DNA from: Prevotella sp. UBA4339
Lineage (GTDB): Bacteria; Bacteroidota; Bacteroidia; Bacteroidales; Bacteroidaceae
Direction of reading: 5' to 3'
DNA length: 53,664 nucleotides
Assembly: GCA_002393725.1 (NCBI GenBank)
Contig: DGTJ01000087.1
Location: 1 to 53,664 of the forward strand
Both the position numbers and the translations under genes were made by a program. Below the pieces are notes generated by a model that did no database searches, was not told the DNA's origin, and saw nothing but the letters and a program-made list of their open reading frames with translations. Shown one piece after another: positions 16,200 through 24,911 of this stretch (positions are counted from its first letter, which is position 1; each line of letters starts with the position of its first letter).

Positions 16200-19100
16200 T
16201 TAGAACTTCAAGTTTACGCCGAAGAGGAAGGTTCGCGGACGTGGATAGTATCCATAGTCGATGCCTGAAACCCATCCGGCATTACCATAGCCGATTTCAG
16301 GATCCATACCGTCGTACTTGGTGAATGTGAGCGCATTCTGGACCTGGGCGTAGAGGCGGCACTGAGAGATATACTTGCACTTTATCAGCTTTGCGAAGTC
16401 GTAGCCGAGAGTGACGTTTGAGATGCGCAGGAAGTCGCCGTCCTGGATAAACAGGTCGGAGAACTGGTAGTTGATGTTGGTGTTCGTGACACGTGGAATC
16501 TTGTTGCTTGTCCCCTCACCAGTCCAGCGGTCGAGAATCTGGGTAGTATAGTTGGCCGTTGTCGTGCCTTGGTTGCGATATGTCTGCACAATCTTGTTGC
16601 CCACGGAACCGTTAGCTGAAACAGAGAAGTCGAGTCCCTTCCAGTCGAATCCCAGTGAGAATCCGTAGGTGAAGTCTGGCATACCGTTGCCGAGGTTTAC
16701 CTTATCGTCGTCGTTGATGACACCGTCGTGGTTGATATCGTAGTACTTCACGTCACCTGGCTGTACGTTTGACTGCAGCACTCCGTTGCCGGCTGCAATC
16801 CAGTCGTTTATCTCCTGCTGGTTCTGGAAGATGCCTGCAGTCTTGAAGCCCCAGAAGTAACCGATGGGCTCGCCGTTGGATGCGCGGTAGAACTCTCCTG
16901 AGTTGTCGTAGAGCACTGATCCGCTCTCACCGTGGATGATGCCGTCCTCGTTGGGGATGTTTCCCACCTTATTATTATTATAGGCACCGTTCAGGTTGAC
17001 ATAGTAGCGGAAGTCCTTGCCGATGATGTCGTTCCATGCAAAGCCGAGCTCCACACCAGTGTTAACCACGTCTCCGCCATTGATATATGGCGCGCCTGTT
17101 CCCACTGTTGCCGGTACGGGAGGCTGTACGAGCCAGTCCTTTGTCGACTTGCGGTACCAGTCGAAGTTCACGTTCAGTCTCTGATTGAGGAAACGTGCAT
17201 CGAAACCGAAGTCAAGCTGCTCGGATGTCTCCCATGTTATCTCGTCATTGCCGAGGCGTGAGGGCACTGCACCCCACTGGTCGGCGTCGGATCCGAGCTG
17301 GTTGCCGAAGTTATAGTAGTAGTTGTTGAAGGCCATGGGGGCAAGATACATGTAGTTGCCGATGTTTTGGTTGCCTACCTGTCCCCAGCTGGCGCGGATC
17401 TTGAAGTAGTCCATCACCTTTGTTACAGGCTCCATGAACTTCTCATTGGTGACGACCCATCCTGCCGAGATTGACGGGAACCATCCGAAGCGGTGCCCCT
17501 TGGCAAAGCGGCTTGAACCGTCGCGGCGTATAGTTGCCGTTGCCATATATGTCTCCTTGTAGTTCCAGCCCACACGTCCGAAGTAGGATACCATGCGCTC
17601 CTCGTCCCAGGGACTGCCGCTCACTGAGAGACCGAGCTCCTGGCTTGTAGCTGTTCCGTTACTCAGATAGGCATACTTCCAAGTTTCGAAACCGTCGCGC
17701 AGGCTTCCGTTGGCACCATAGATGCTCTGGCCTTCCGTGCGGTAGACCTCATAGCCGACCATTGCGTCGAAGTGGTGCTCCTTGATGTCGAACTGGTAGT
17801 TCAGCGTGTTGGTCCAGGTGATGCCGAAGCCGTCGCTTGCGCTCTGGGTTGCCCTTGTGCGAGAGTCGTTGTAGCTGTAGATGCTGAAGTGGTAGAGCGG
17901 GGTGAAGCTGCGATAGTTGTTGGAGTCGTACTTCACGCCGAGGGTAGAGCGTAGCTTCAGGTTCTTGATGAACTCAAACTCTGCGAATGCATTGGCAGAG
18001 ACGGTCATGTTCTGCGTGTTGTTGTAGTTGTTCACCATCATCGACCCGTAAGGGTTGCCGTCGGCGTTATACCAGTCGCTGTCTGATGTGTCGTTGTATG
18101 GCAGTCCGTACTTGCCGTTGTCGCTGTAGACGGGAGCCAGCGGTGATGTGCCGAAGGCAGAGCGAAGCGTGTTGTTGTAGGCATTGCCCACGCCTACGCC
18201 GTTCTTCTTGTAGTAGATGAGTGACACCTGCTCGCCCACCTTCAGGAACTTGTCGATTACCTGATACTCGGAGTTTATGCGGAAGTTGTAGCGTGAATAT
18301 CCTGACACGTCCTTTCCTCCTACCACGCCCTCCTGGTTCATGTAGCCCAGAGAGAAGGCATAGTTGCCCTTCTGGCTGCCTCCGCTGATGCTCAGGTTTG
18401 CGCTGTAGGTCTGGGCATTGTCCTTCAGCATCTCGTCAATCCAGTCGGTGTCGATCACACCGAGCTTGTTGCCCTCGGAGTCGTATCTCCAGATGCTCTT
18501 GTAGCTGTCCCAGTTGTAGGCGGCATTGCCGGAGTTGACGTTCTGCTCGTCCATGATGGTCATGTACTGCTGTGCGTTGAGCATGTTGATCTTGCGGGCT
18601 ACGCTCTGTATTCCGAAATATCCGTCGAACGCAACTACGGCCTTGCCTTCCTTGCCGTTCTTCGTGGTGACGAGCACCACTCCGTTGGCCGACTGTGATC
18701 CGTAGATGGCTGCCGAAGCGGCGTCCTTCAGTACGTCGATGCTCTCGATGTCGGCAGGATTCAGCGTCGCAATGTCACCGCGTATGCCGTCGATGATATA
18801 CAGCGGGCCGCTCGAGCCTGTGGTGCCCAGACCGCGTATGTTGACCTTCAGCCCCTCGCCAGGCTGGCCCGACTGTGAGATGATGGTCATACCGGGTGTC
18901 TGGCCCTGCAGGGCCTGCAGCGGGTTTGAGGTGTTCAGCTTGGCAACATCGTCGCCTTTCACCTGAAGGGTGGCGCCGGTGACAAGCTTCTTCTTCTGTA
19001 CTCCATAGCCGATTACCACGACCTCGTCGAGAGACATGCGGTCCTCCTCGAGCTCGATGTTGAGCTGAGAACCTGTGATTTTCACATTCTTAGTGAGAAA

Positions 19101-19343
19101 GCCCACGTAAGAAACAACCAGAGTCTGGCCCTCTTCGGCCTCTACCGTGAAGTTACCGTCGAAGTCGGTAACTGTTCCCGCCTGGGTGCCCTGCACCTGG
19201 ATCGTAGCACCTATAAGTGCTTCGCCATCGGTAGCAGAGACAACCTTGCCGGAAATCGGCTTGGCCATGAGAGCACCAAACATTGCCTGCATCGTGAACA
19301 GCGCCACGACAAGCAGAGCGAACTTTAGAGATGTTCTTCTCAT
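16200..19343 (-). CDS. susC: SusC/RagA TonB-dependent outer membrane transporter (left PUL)
   Basis: The 1047-residue protein has a signal peptide (about residues 1-27). A carboxypeptidase-regulatory-like domain follows (ISGKVVSATDGEALIGATIQ to about residue 105), then a TonB-box region near LDEVVVIGYGVQKKK. The plug has LQALQGQTPGMTII and IRGLGTTGSSGPLYIIDGI, and VLKDAASAAIYGSQSANGV is the family hallmark. The remainder is a beta barrel ending in Phe (LFGVNLKF), as expected for outer membrane insertion. It imports oligosaccharides with its SusD partner. It is divergent from the second SusC across a 468-base gap. The two SusC proteins differ widely in sequence, so they are not recent copies. 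Confidence 0.95.
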   Translation of the reverse strand: MRRTSLKFALLVVALFTMQAMFGALMAKPISGKVVSATDGEALIGATIQVQGTQAGTVTDFDGNFTVEAEEGQTLVVSYVGFLTKNVKITGSQLNIELEEDRMSLDEVVVIGYGVQKKKLVTGATLQVKGDDVAKLNTSNPLQALQGQTPGMTIISQSGQPGEGLKVNIRGLGTTGSSGPLYIIDGIRGDIATLNPADIESIDVLKDAASAAIYGSQSANGVVLVTTKNGKEGKAVVAFDGYFGIQSVARKINMLNAQQYMTIMDEQNVNSGNAAYNWDSYKSIWRYDSEGNKLGVIDTDWIDEMLKDNAQTYSANLSISGGSQKGNYAFSLGYMNQEGVVGGKDVSGYSRYNFRINSEYQVIDKFLKVGEQVSLIYYKKNGVGVGNAYNNTLRSAFGTSPLAPVYSDNGKYGLPYNDTSDSDWYNADGNPYGSMMVNNYNNTQNMTVSANAFAEFEFIKNLKLRSTLGVKYDSNNYRSFTPLYHFSIYSYNDSRTRATQSASDGFGITWTNTLNYQFDIKEHHFDAMVGYEVYRTEGQSIYGANGSLRDGFETWKYAYLSNGTATSQELGLSVSGSPWDEERMVSYFGRVGWNYKETYMATATIRRDGSSRFAKGHRFGWFPSISAGWVVTNEKFMEPVTKVMDYFKIRASWGQVGNQNIGNYMYLAPMAFNNYYYNFGNQLGSDADQWGAVPSRLGNDEITWETSEQLDFGFDARFLNQRLNVNFDWYRKSTKDWLVQPPVPATVGTGAPYINGGDVVNTGVELGFAWNDIIGKDFRYYVNLNGAYNNNKVGNIPNEDGIIHGESGSVLYDNSGEFYRASNGEPIGYFWGFKTAGIFQNQQEINDWIAAGNGVLQSNVQPGDVKYYDINHDGVINDDDKVNLGNGMPDFTYGFSLGFDWKGLDFSVSANGSVGNKIVQTYRNQGTTTANYTTQILDRWTGEGTSNKIPRVTNTNINYQFSDLFIQDGDFLRISNVTLGYDFAKLIKCKYISQCRLYAQVQNALTFTKYDGMDPEIGYGNAGWVSGIDYGYYPRPRTFLFGVNLKF

Positions 19344-19398
19344 ACTTAACTGTAGTTTTTGGTTTAAAAGAATTATTTAATTAGTCGTTAGTCTGCTG

Positions 19399-19406
19399 CA
19401 AAAATA
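19399..19406 (-). promoter_or_regulatory. -7 box for the left PUL (susC)
   Basis: On the minus strand this reads TATTTTTG, which fits TAnnTTTG, 56 bases before the susC start. The -33 region is poor (TTTTAG near 19423-19428), which suits a promoter that needs an activator. Confidence 0.5.
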
Positions 19407-19435
19407 GCATATTTTTCGTTTCTAAAAGAAATGTT

Positions 19436-19462
19436 CACACAAAAAATGTGTGATTTTCACAC
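19436..19462. promoter_or_regulatory. CACAC/GTGTG inverted and direct repeat, possible activator site
   Basis: CACAC at 19436-19440 and GTGTG at 19448-19452 form a small inverted repeat, and CACAC recurs at 19458-19462. The group lies about 30-55 bases upstream of the left PUL -7 box, a normal place for an activator site. The role is inferred from position only. Confidence 0.35.
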
Positions 19463-19537
19463 TTTTTATCTTTTCCCCTTTATATATAAATAGGTGTAAC
19501 TCCCTTATAAATTTTTTTTGTGCTTTTTTTCCCCAAG

Positions 19538-19627
19538 ATGCAGGTGTACACAGAGTTTGATTACGACAAGGTCATCGAGCTCATCAATACTTATTCGCAC
19601 AAAGTTTGGGTAAAAACGAAGGAATAA
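19538..19627 (+). CDS. Possible 29-residue micro-ORF in the PUL gap
   Basis: An ATG at 19538 opens 29 codons ending at TAA 19625-19627. The predicted peptide starts MQVYTEFDYDKVIELINTY and ends WVKTKE; it is mixed charged and aromatic with no membrane segment. The segment has clearly more G and C than the A/T-rich sequence on both sides and uses codons like the neighbouring genes, which suggests coding origin. It may be a small regulatory peptide gene or the decayed start of a longer gene. I do not recognise the sequence and no clear TAnnTTTG box precedes it. Confidence 0.3.
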   Translation: MQVYTEFDYDKVIELINTYSHKVWVKTKE

Positions 19628-19650
19628 CAATATTGTAATTTTTACACCTA

Positions 19651-19698
19651 TTGGCATTTTTTTGCAAAAAAACTGTGGTTTTTGCATTGAAATGCCAA
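19651..19698. promoter_or_regulatory. Nested hairpin upstream of the right PUL promoter
   Basis: A perfect 9-bp inverted repeat (TTGGCATTT at 19651-19659 and AAATGCCAA at 19690-19698) encloses a second, bulged one (TGCAAAAA from 19663 and GTTTTTGCA at 19678-19686). It ends about 60 bases before the -7 box of the right susC, so a dimeric activator site is plausible. Confidence 0.4.
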
Positions 19699-19759
19699 TT
19701 TTGGTAAAAAAGTATCAATATTTATCAAGAAAAGTTTTCGGATTTTAATTTTTTTACTT

Positions 19760-19767
19760 TACCTTTG
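19760..19767 (+). promoter_or_regulatory. -7 box for the right PUL (susC)
   Basis: TACCTTTG fits TAnnTTTG and lies 44 bases before the susC ATG at 19812. The -33 position holds TTTCG (19736-19740) rather than TTTG, consistent with activator dependence. Confidence 0.65.
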
Positions 19768-19811
19768 CAATCGATTTATTACGTACATTAATCTAAGTAT
19801 AACTATCTAGT

Positions 19812-22800
19812 ATGAATCAAAGCTTAAGAAAGACAGTGCTGATGGTGGGTGCATTTTCCCTTTTGGGACTGTGTTACTCGCCTAAAGCCTATGCCGCTGA
19901 TGCAGTTCAGAACGTACAGCAGGCGAAAAAGATTACAGGTACTGTAGTCGATTCTCAAGGCCCCATTATCGGAGCCAGTGTTGTCGTGAAGGGTACGGCG
20001 AACGGTGTTGCAACCGACTTCGACGGTAACTTCTCTCTCAATGCCAATCCGGGTCAGACCTTAGTGATCTCTTACATTGGCTATGTCAATAAAGAGGTGA
20101 AGGTTACGGCAAATCAGACAAATTACAACATCACTCTTGAAGAGGACAAGCAGATGCTCGACGAGGTTGTGGTAGTTGGTTACGGTACGATGAAGAAGAG
20201 TGACCTCTCTGGTGCTTCTGCCACCCTGAGTGAGGAACAGCTGAAGGATGCTCACATCACTAACCTTGACCAGGCTTTCCAGGGTCGTGTTACTGGTGTG
20301 TCTGCCGTTCAGACATCTGGTGCACCTGGCTCAAGCTCTTCTATCCGTGTTCGTGGTCAGGCCACTATCAATGCTGGTGCAGAGCCTCTGTACGTCATTG
20401 ATGGCGTGATTGTTCAGTCTACAGGACAGTCTGGTGCCGACTTCGGTCTGGGTGACAAGTTGGGTAACGGTCAGGTATCTACCATTTCTCCACTCGCAAC
20501 AATCAACCCTGCTGACATCGTGTCGATGGAAATCCTGAAGGATGCATCGGCAACGGCTATCTATGGTGCACAGGGTGCTAACGGTGTAGTACTGATCACC
20601 ACAAAGCGCGGTAAGGCTGGTGAGGCAAAGTTCACATACGACGGTATGGTGAATTGGTCGCGCCAGAGCAAGCGTATCGAGATGCTCAATCTGCGTGAGT
20701 TTGCTGAGTACTACAATGACCTCGTAAACCAGGGTGAACTGTCAAAGCCCGATCCTGCATATTCTGACCCCAGCGTTCTCGGCAAGGGAACAAACTGGCA
20801 GGACGCCGTGTTCCGTACTGCATTGCAGCACCAGCACCAGATTGGTATGCAGGGTGGTAGCGACAAGGTGAAATACTACGTCAGCGGTGGTTTCATGAAT
20901 CAGGAAGGAACTTTGATTGGTAGTGACTTTAAACGCTACTCTCTGCGTTCTAACCTCGATGCCGAGCTGAAATCATGGCTGAAGATGGGACTTAACGTAT
21001 CATTCAGTGAGACAAAGGAAGACCTTCTGAAGGCAGACCAGGATGAGGGTATCATAAACTACTCTCTGACCACTCCTCCTGACATCCAGATATACAATAT
21101 CGACGGGGGCTATTCTTCAGTAAGCAAGGAAGGATTCACTAATCCTAACCCAATCGCAATGGCGTTGATGAACGACATCAACCTGAGGCGTCAGAAACTT
21201 AATGGTAATATCTTCTTTGATATAACTCCGATCAAGAATCTCACCTGGCACACAGAACTGGGCTGGGACCTTGGATGGAACCATGCGGAGACCTTCAACC
21301 CGACTGTTGACCTGGGTACTTACCATATCAGCAAGAATGAGGGTCGCGAGCAGAAGAACGAGAACAAATACTGGACATTCAAGAACTATGTTACCTATAA
21401 TGGCAATATCGGTAAGCACAGCTTCACGGCAATGGTAGGACAGGAAGCATGGGAGTCTAAATGGAGCTACGTTTCAATCTTCAACACCGGTATGCCTCTT
21501 GACATCGTAAAGAACCCCAAACTCGGAACTGGCGAGCCAACTATCGGTTATGGATTCGGAAGTGCTGCAATGGCTTCTTTCTTCACTCGTGAAACATATA
21601 ACTATGACAACCGATACATGCTCACATACACCTATCGTTACGATGGTAGCTCTAACTTCGGTCCTAACAAGCGCTGGGCAGGATTCCACTCTGTTGCTGC
21701 TTCATGGCGATTCTCTGAGGAGAAGTTCTTCGAGAATATCAAGAACAAGGGCATCATCACCAACGGTAAACTTCGTATCGGATGGGGTCAGACTGGTAAC
21801 TCCAACATCGGAGGCTATAAGTGGGGCTCTGCGATGAGCACGATGAGCACGGCACTTGGTACCAGCTATCGTCCTGCCAACATCAAGAACCTCGACATCA
21901 AGTGGGAGACTCAGCAGCAGATCAATATCGGTCTTGACCTGAATTTCCTCAATGACCGCATCAACTTGGTATTCGACTGGTATAAGAAGACATCTAAGGA
22001 CATGCTTATGCAGCTCATCCTGCCTTCGTTCATGGGAACAAGTGGAAATGCCTCTTCTGCACTGGCTGCTCCTTACGGAAACTATGGTGACATTGAGAAC
22101 ACTGGTTTTGAAATCGCACTTAACACCAGACCAGTAGAAACAAATAACTTCTCTTGGAACTCTGACATTCAGTTCTCAATCAACCGCAACAAACTGAACA
22201 GCCTGTCGAACTCAACGGCTCTGTTGGGTATGGGACAGTGGACTGACGTAGTGTCTCGTTCTATTGTTGGTGAGTCTCTATATAGTTTCTACGGCTATGA
22301 GGTTGAAGGTATCTATCAGAGCTTTGATGACATTATCAATTCACCGGTAAACACTCTTCAGCAGAACAACCCCATCGTGGAGAATGCCGACGGCACAAAG
22401 TCGTGGAGCAGAGACCCGAGTCGCTACAGCCGCTCGAATACAACATTTGTTGGTGATATCAAGTACAAGGACGTTAATGGTGACGGTATCATCGACGAGA
22501 ACGATAAGACCGATATCGGTTCTCCACTGCCTAAGTTCACATTCGGATGGAACAATACCTTCCATTACAAGAACTTCGACCTTACTATATTCATCAACGG
22601 TTCGGTAGGCAATAAGGTGGGTAACTATATGAAGATGAAGCTCACCCACATGAATTCTGCTTGGACAAACCAGACTACCGATGTACTTAATCGTACGAAG
22701 CTTGTTGCCATTGATCCGACTGATGCAACATGGTATGAAAAAATCCAGAACGTTGCAGTGGCTAATCCCGGAGCCTCTATCCCACGTGCTTCTATCAATG

Positions 22801-23090
22801 ATCCTAACGACAACGATGCTTGGAGCAGCCGCTATATCGAAGACGGCAGTTATGTTCGCCTGAAGAACATCACTTTGGGATATACTTTCGACACTAAGCT
22901 TATTAGGAAGATTGGTCTTACCAACCTGCGTCTCTCTTTAAGTGCCACCAACCTTTGGACTATTACAGGATATGATGGCTACGACCCTGAAATCGGTGCA
23001 TCAACAGCAAGTGCTAACGTATTCGGACTCGATAACGGACGTTATCCTTCACCAACAAGTTTCTCATGTGCATTGAGCGTGTCATTCTAA
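19812..23090 (+). CDS. susC: SusC/RagA TonB-dependent transporter (mannan PUL)
   Basis: The 1092-residue outer membrane protein has a signal peptide ending near AYAADA (about residue 30) and a carboxypeptidase-regulatory-like domain (ITGTVVDSQGPIIGASVVVK, about residues 42-110). A TonB-box region MLDEVVVVGYGTMKKSD follows, then a plug with LDQAFQGRVTGVSAVQ and ILKDASATAIYGAQGANGV, and a barrel ending ALSVSF. It should import manno-oligosaccharides produced outside by the GH26/GH5 enzymes of this locus, with the next gene as its SusD lid. It is 18 bases from susD and heads a seven-gene plus-strand run. Substrate is inferred from the enzymes. Confidence 0.95.
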   Translation: MNQSLRKTVLMVGAFSLLGLCYSPKAYAADAVQNVQQAKKITGTVVDSQGPIIGASVVVKGTANGVATDFDGNFSLNANPGQTLVISYIGYVNKEVKVTANQTNYNITLEEDKQMLDEVVVVGYGTMKKSDLSGASATLSEEQLKDAHITNLDQAFQGRVTGVSAVQTSGAPGSSSSIRVRGQATINAGAEPLYVIDGVIVQSTGQSGADFGLGDKLGNGQVSTISPLATINPADIVSMEILKDASATAIYGAQGANGVVLITTKRGKAGEAKFTYDGMVNWSRQSKRIEMLNLREFAEYYNDLVNQGELSKPDPAYSDPSVLGKGTNWQDAVFRTALQHQHQIGMQGGSDKVKYYVSGGFMNQEGTLIGSDFKRYSLRSNLDAELKSWLKMGLNVSFSETKEDLLKADQDEGIINYSLTTPPDIQIYNIDGGYSSVSKEGFTNPNPIAMALMNDINLRRQKLNGNIFFDITPIKNLTWHTELGWDLGWNHAETFNPTVDLGTYHISKNEGREQKNENKYWTFKNYVTYNGNIGKHSFTAMVGQEAWESKWSYVSIFNTGMPLDIVKNPKLGTGEPTIGYGFGSAAMASFFTRETYNYDNRYMLTYTYRYDGSSNFGPNKRWAGFHSVAASWRFSEEKFFENIKNKGIITNGKLRIGWGQTGNSNIGGYKWGSAMSTMSTALGTSYRPANIKNLDIKWETQQQINIGLDLNFLNDRINLVFDWYKKTSKDMLMQLILPSFMGTSGNASSALAAPYGNYGDIENTGFEIALNTRPVETNNFSWNSDIQFSINRNKLNSLSNSTALLGMGQWTDVVSRSIVGESLYSFYGYEVEGIYQSFDDIINSPVNTLQQNNPIVENADGTKSWSRDPSRYSRSNTTFVGDIKYKDVNGDGIIDENDKTDIGSPLPKFTFGWNNTFHYKNFDLTIFINGSVGNKVGNYMKMKLTHMNSAWTNQTTDVLNRTKLVAIDPTDATWYEKIQNVAVANPGASIPRASINDPNDNDAWSSRYIEDGSYVRLKNITLGYTFDTKLIRKIGLTNLRLSLSATNLWTITGYDGYDPEIGASTASANVFGLDNGRYPSPTSFSCALSVSF

Positions 23091-23108
23091 ATTATTATTA
23101 TTATTGAT

Positions 23109-24890
23109 ATGAAAACAAAAATTAATATGAAAGCCATGGGTGTCGGAGTGCTCTTCTCTGCAGCCCTCATGTGCCTCACCTCTTGCGACGACTTCCTGGA
23201 TCGCCCGACAGAGGATAACTATAATACGGATAACTATTATTCATCCGACGCAGCCTGCATCTCAGGTGTGAACTATCTGTACAATTCACCTTGGTACGAC
23301 TTCCAGCGTGGTTTCATTAAGGTGGGTGAAGTGATGTCGGGAAATATGTACTGGGGTGGTGAACCATATATGAACTTCTCTGTAAATGGCACCAACGCTA
23401 ACCTGATAGACATGTCATACTCACTTTGGGCAGTCATCGGTCACTGTTCAACAGTGTATCAGTCTATCAAGAATGCTACGGCATCTCAGGCTGTGAAGAA
23501 CCAGTGCATGGGAGAATGCTTAGCCTGGAAGGCAATGGCCTATTTCTTCCTGGTACGTTCATTCGGCGATGTGCCCATCATTCACGATAACTCAGCAACG
23601 CTTGCTGCCGGCAACTACAATGAACTGTCGAAGGTGGAGAAAGCTGATGTTTACGATTACATCATCCTGACGCTCGAGAAGGCCATGGAGCTGCTTCCTA
23701 AGGAGAAGAGCACCACGGGTCGTATTGACTACTACTGCGCAGAAGGTCTGCTGGCAAAGGTCTATCTGACCAAGGCTGGCGTGAAGGGAAGCCTGAACAA
23801 CGACGACCTGGCCAAGGCTGCCCAGTATGCAAAGGACGTTATCGACAACTCGGGCCGTACGCTGATGCCGGAATATGCTGACATCTTCCGTGGTTCGAAC
23901 AATGTCAGCGATGAGAGTCTTTTCGCATGGCGCTGGACCGTAGGTGCAGAATGGACTTGCCAGAACTCGCTTCAGAGCGACCTCGGCATCGAGGGTATCT
24001 GTGAGGTAGGTAATGTCTGGGGTGGCTGGGCCGGCCCGTCTGCAGACCTGATGGAGGCTTTCGATGTGATCAAGATTGAAGGTACTGGCACTGAATCCCG
24101 TCTGAAAGAGTTCCCAAGCCCGGAAAGCCGTCCAGACATCGATAAGCGCCGCAAGGCTACTATGATGCTGCCCGGTGACGTATATCCTTACTTCTGGCGT
24201 GACAAGGGCGGACTGGACTATCTGAAATTCATATACGACAAGGACTACAATAAGTCGGCTACTGGACAACTGGAAGGTCCCTGTGGAACAAACAACGTGA
24301 AGCATCTCTATGGAAACACTGCTGACCACGTGGCTGAAATGGGTATTGCCGACGGTCGTATGGCTTCTGCACTGGCTACTCACATTCTGCGTCTTGCAGA
24401 TGTCTATCTGGTATATGCTGAGGCAATGACGCTTCAAGGCAAGGGCAATGACGCTTCTGCTTGCCAAGCTTATAATAAGGTGCATCAGCGTGCTGTTCCT
24501 ACAGCTGCTGCAGTAAACAATCTCACATTCGACATGATATGGAAAGAGCGCCGTAAGGAGTTCGCTGGTGAGGGTGATAGATGGTACGATTATGTTCGTC
24601 GTGCATATTACGATGTGGATGCATGTATAGCAGAACTGAAGAGCCAGCACCGCAATCAGTTGTGGAACTGCGATGCACTCTACAAGGCATACTATGAGTC
24701 AGACCGTACTATCTGGAACCTGACAACAGCTGATGGTACGGTAGAGTATAACTACGAAACCGCTGTTCCTAATGTCACAGTCAACTCGTTCGTACTTCCG
24801 TTCCCGACAGAGGATGTGGCTCTGAATCCAAATGTGGGTTCTAACGTTCCTCCTGTTCATGTGGACATTCGTGAATCTTATTCTTATTAA
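23109..24890 (+). CDS. susD: SusD/RagB-family glycan-binding lipoprotein (mannan PUL)
   Basis: The 593-residue protein has a lipobox CLTSCDDF after a signal peptide of about 24 residues. Family features are FLDRPTEDNYNTDNYYSSD, the helical repeats around residues 85-230, MAYFFLVRSFGDVPIIHDN, RLADVYLVYAEAMT and the C-terminal MIWKERRKEFAGEGDRWYD. Several Trp-rich loops (MYWGGEPYMNF, WRWTVGAEWTCQN, VWGGWAGP) could line the glycan site. It pairs with the preceding SusC. The ten-base gap to the next gene supports one operon. An upstream Met choice is not at issue; MKTKINMKAMG fits the signal peptide. Confidence 0.93.
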   Translation: MKTKINMKAMGVGVLFSAALMCLTSCDDFLDRPTEDNYNTDNYYSSDAACISGVNYLYNSPWYDFQRGFIKVGEVMSGNMYWGGEPYMNFSVNGTNANLIDMSYSLWAVIGHCSTVYQSIKNATASQAVKNQCMGECLAWKAMAYFFLVRSFGDVPIIHDNSATLAAGNYNELSKVEKADVYDYIILTLEKAMELLPKEKSTTGRIDYYCAEGLLAKVYLTKAGVKGSLNNDDLAKAAQYAKDVIDNSGRTLMPEYADIFRGSNNVSDESLFAWRWTVGAEWTCQNSLQSDLGIEGICEVGNVWGGWAGPSADLMEAFDVIKIEGTGTESRLKEFPSPESRPDIDKRRKATMMLPGDVYPYFWRDKGGLDYLKFIYDKDYNKSATGQLEGPCGTNNVKHLYGNTADHVAEMGIADGRMASALATHILRLADVYLVYAEAMTLQGKGNDASACQAYNKVHQRAVPTAAAVNNLTFDMIWKERRKEFAGEGDRWYDYVRRAYYDVDACIAELKSQHRNQLWNCDALYKAYYESDRTIWNLTTADGTVEYNYETAVPNVTVNSFVLPFPTEDVALNPNVGSNVPPVHVDIRESYSY

Positions 24891-24911
24891 TGAATTAAAA
24901 TGCAATATAAT

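Larger units (their letters stand above)
19344..19811. other. Shared regulatory gap between the two divergent PULs
   Basis: This 468-base region separates two susC genes that point away from each other. It contains a -7 box for each direction, a small inverted repeat (19436-19452), a 29-codon open frame (19538-19627) whose base composition is richer in G+C than the A/T-rich flanks, and a nested hairpin (19651-19698). No regulator gene lies here or elsewhere in the two loci, so an activator or sigma/anti-sigma pair acting on these promoters must be encoded outside them. Confidence 0.7.
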
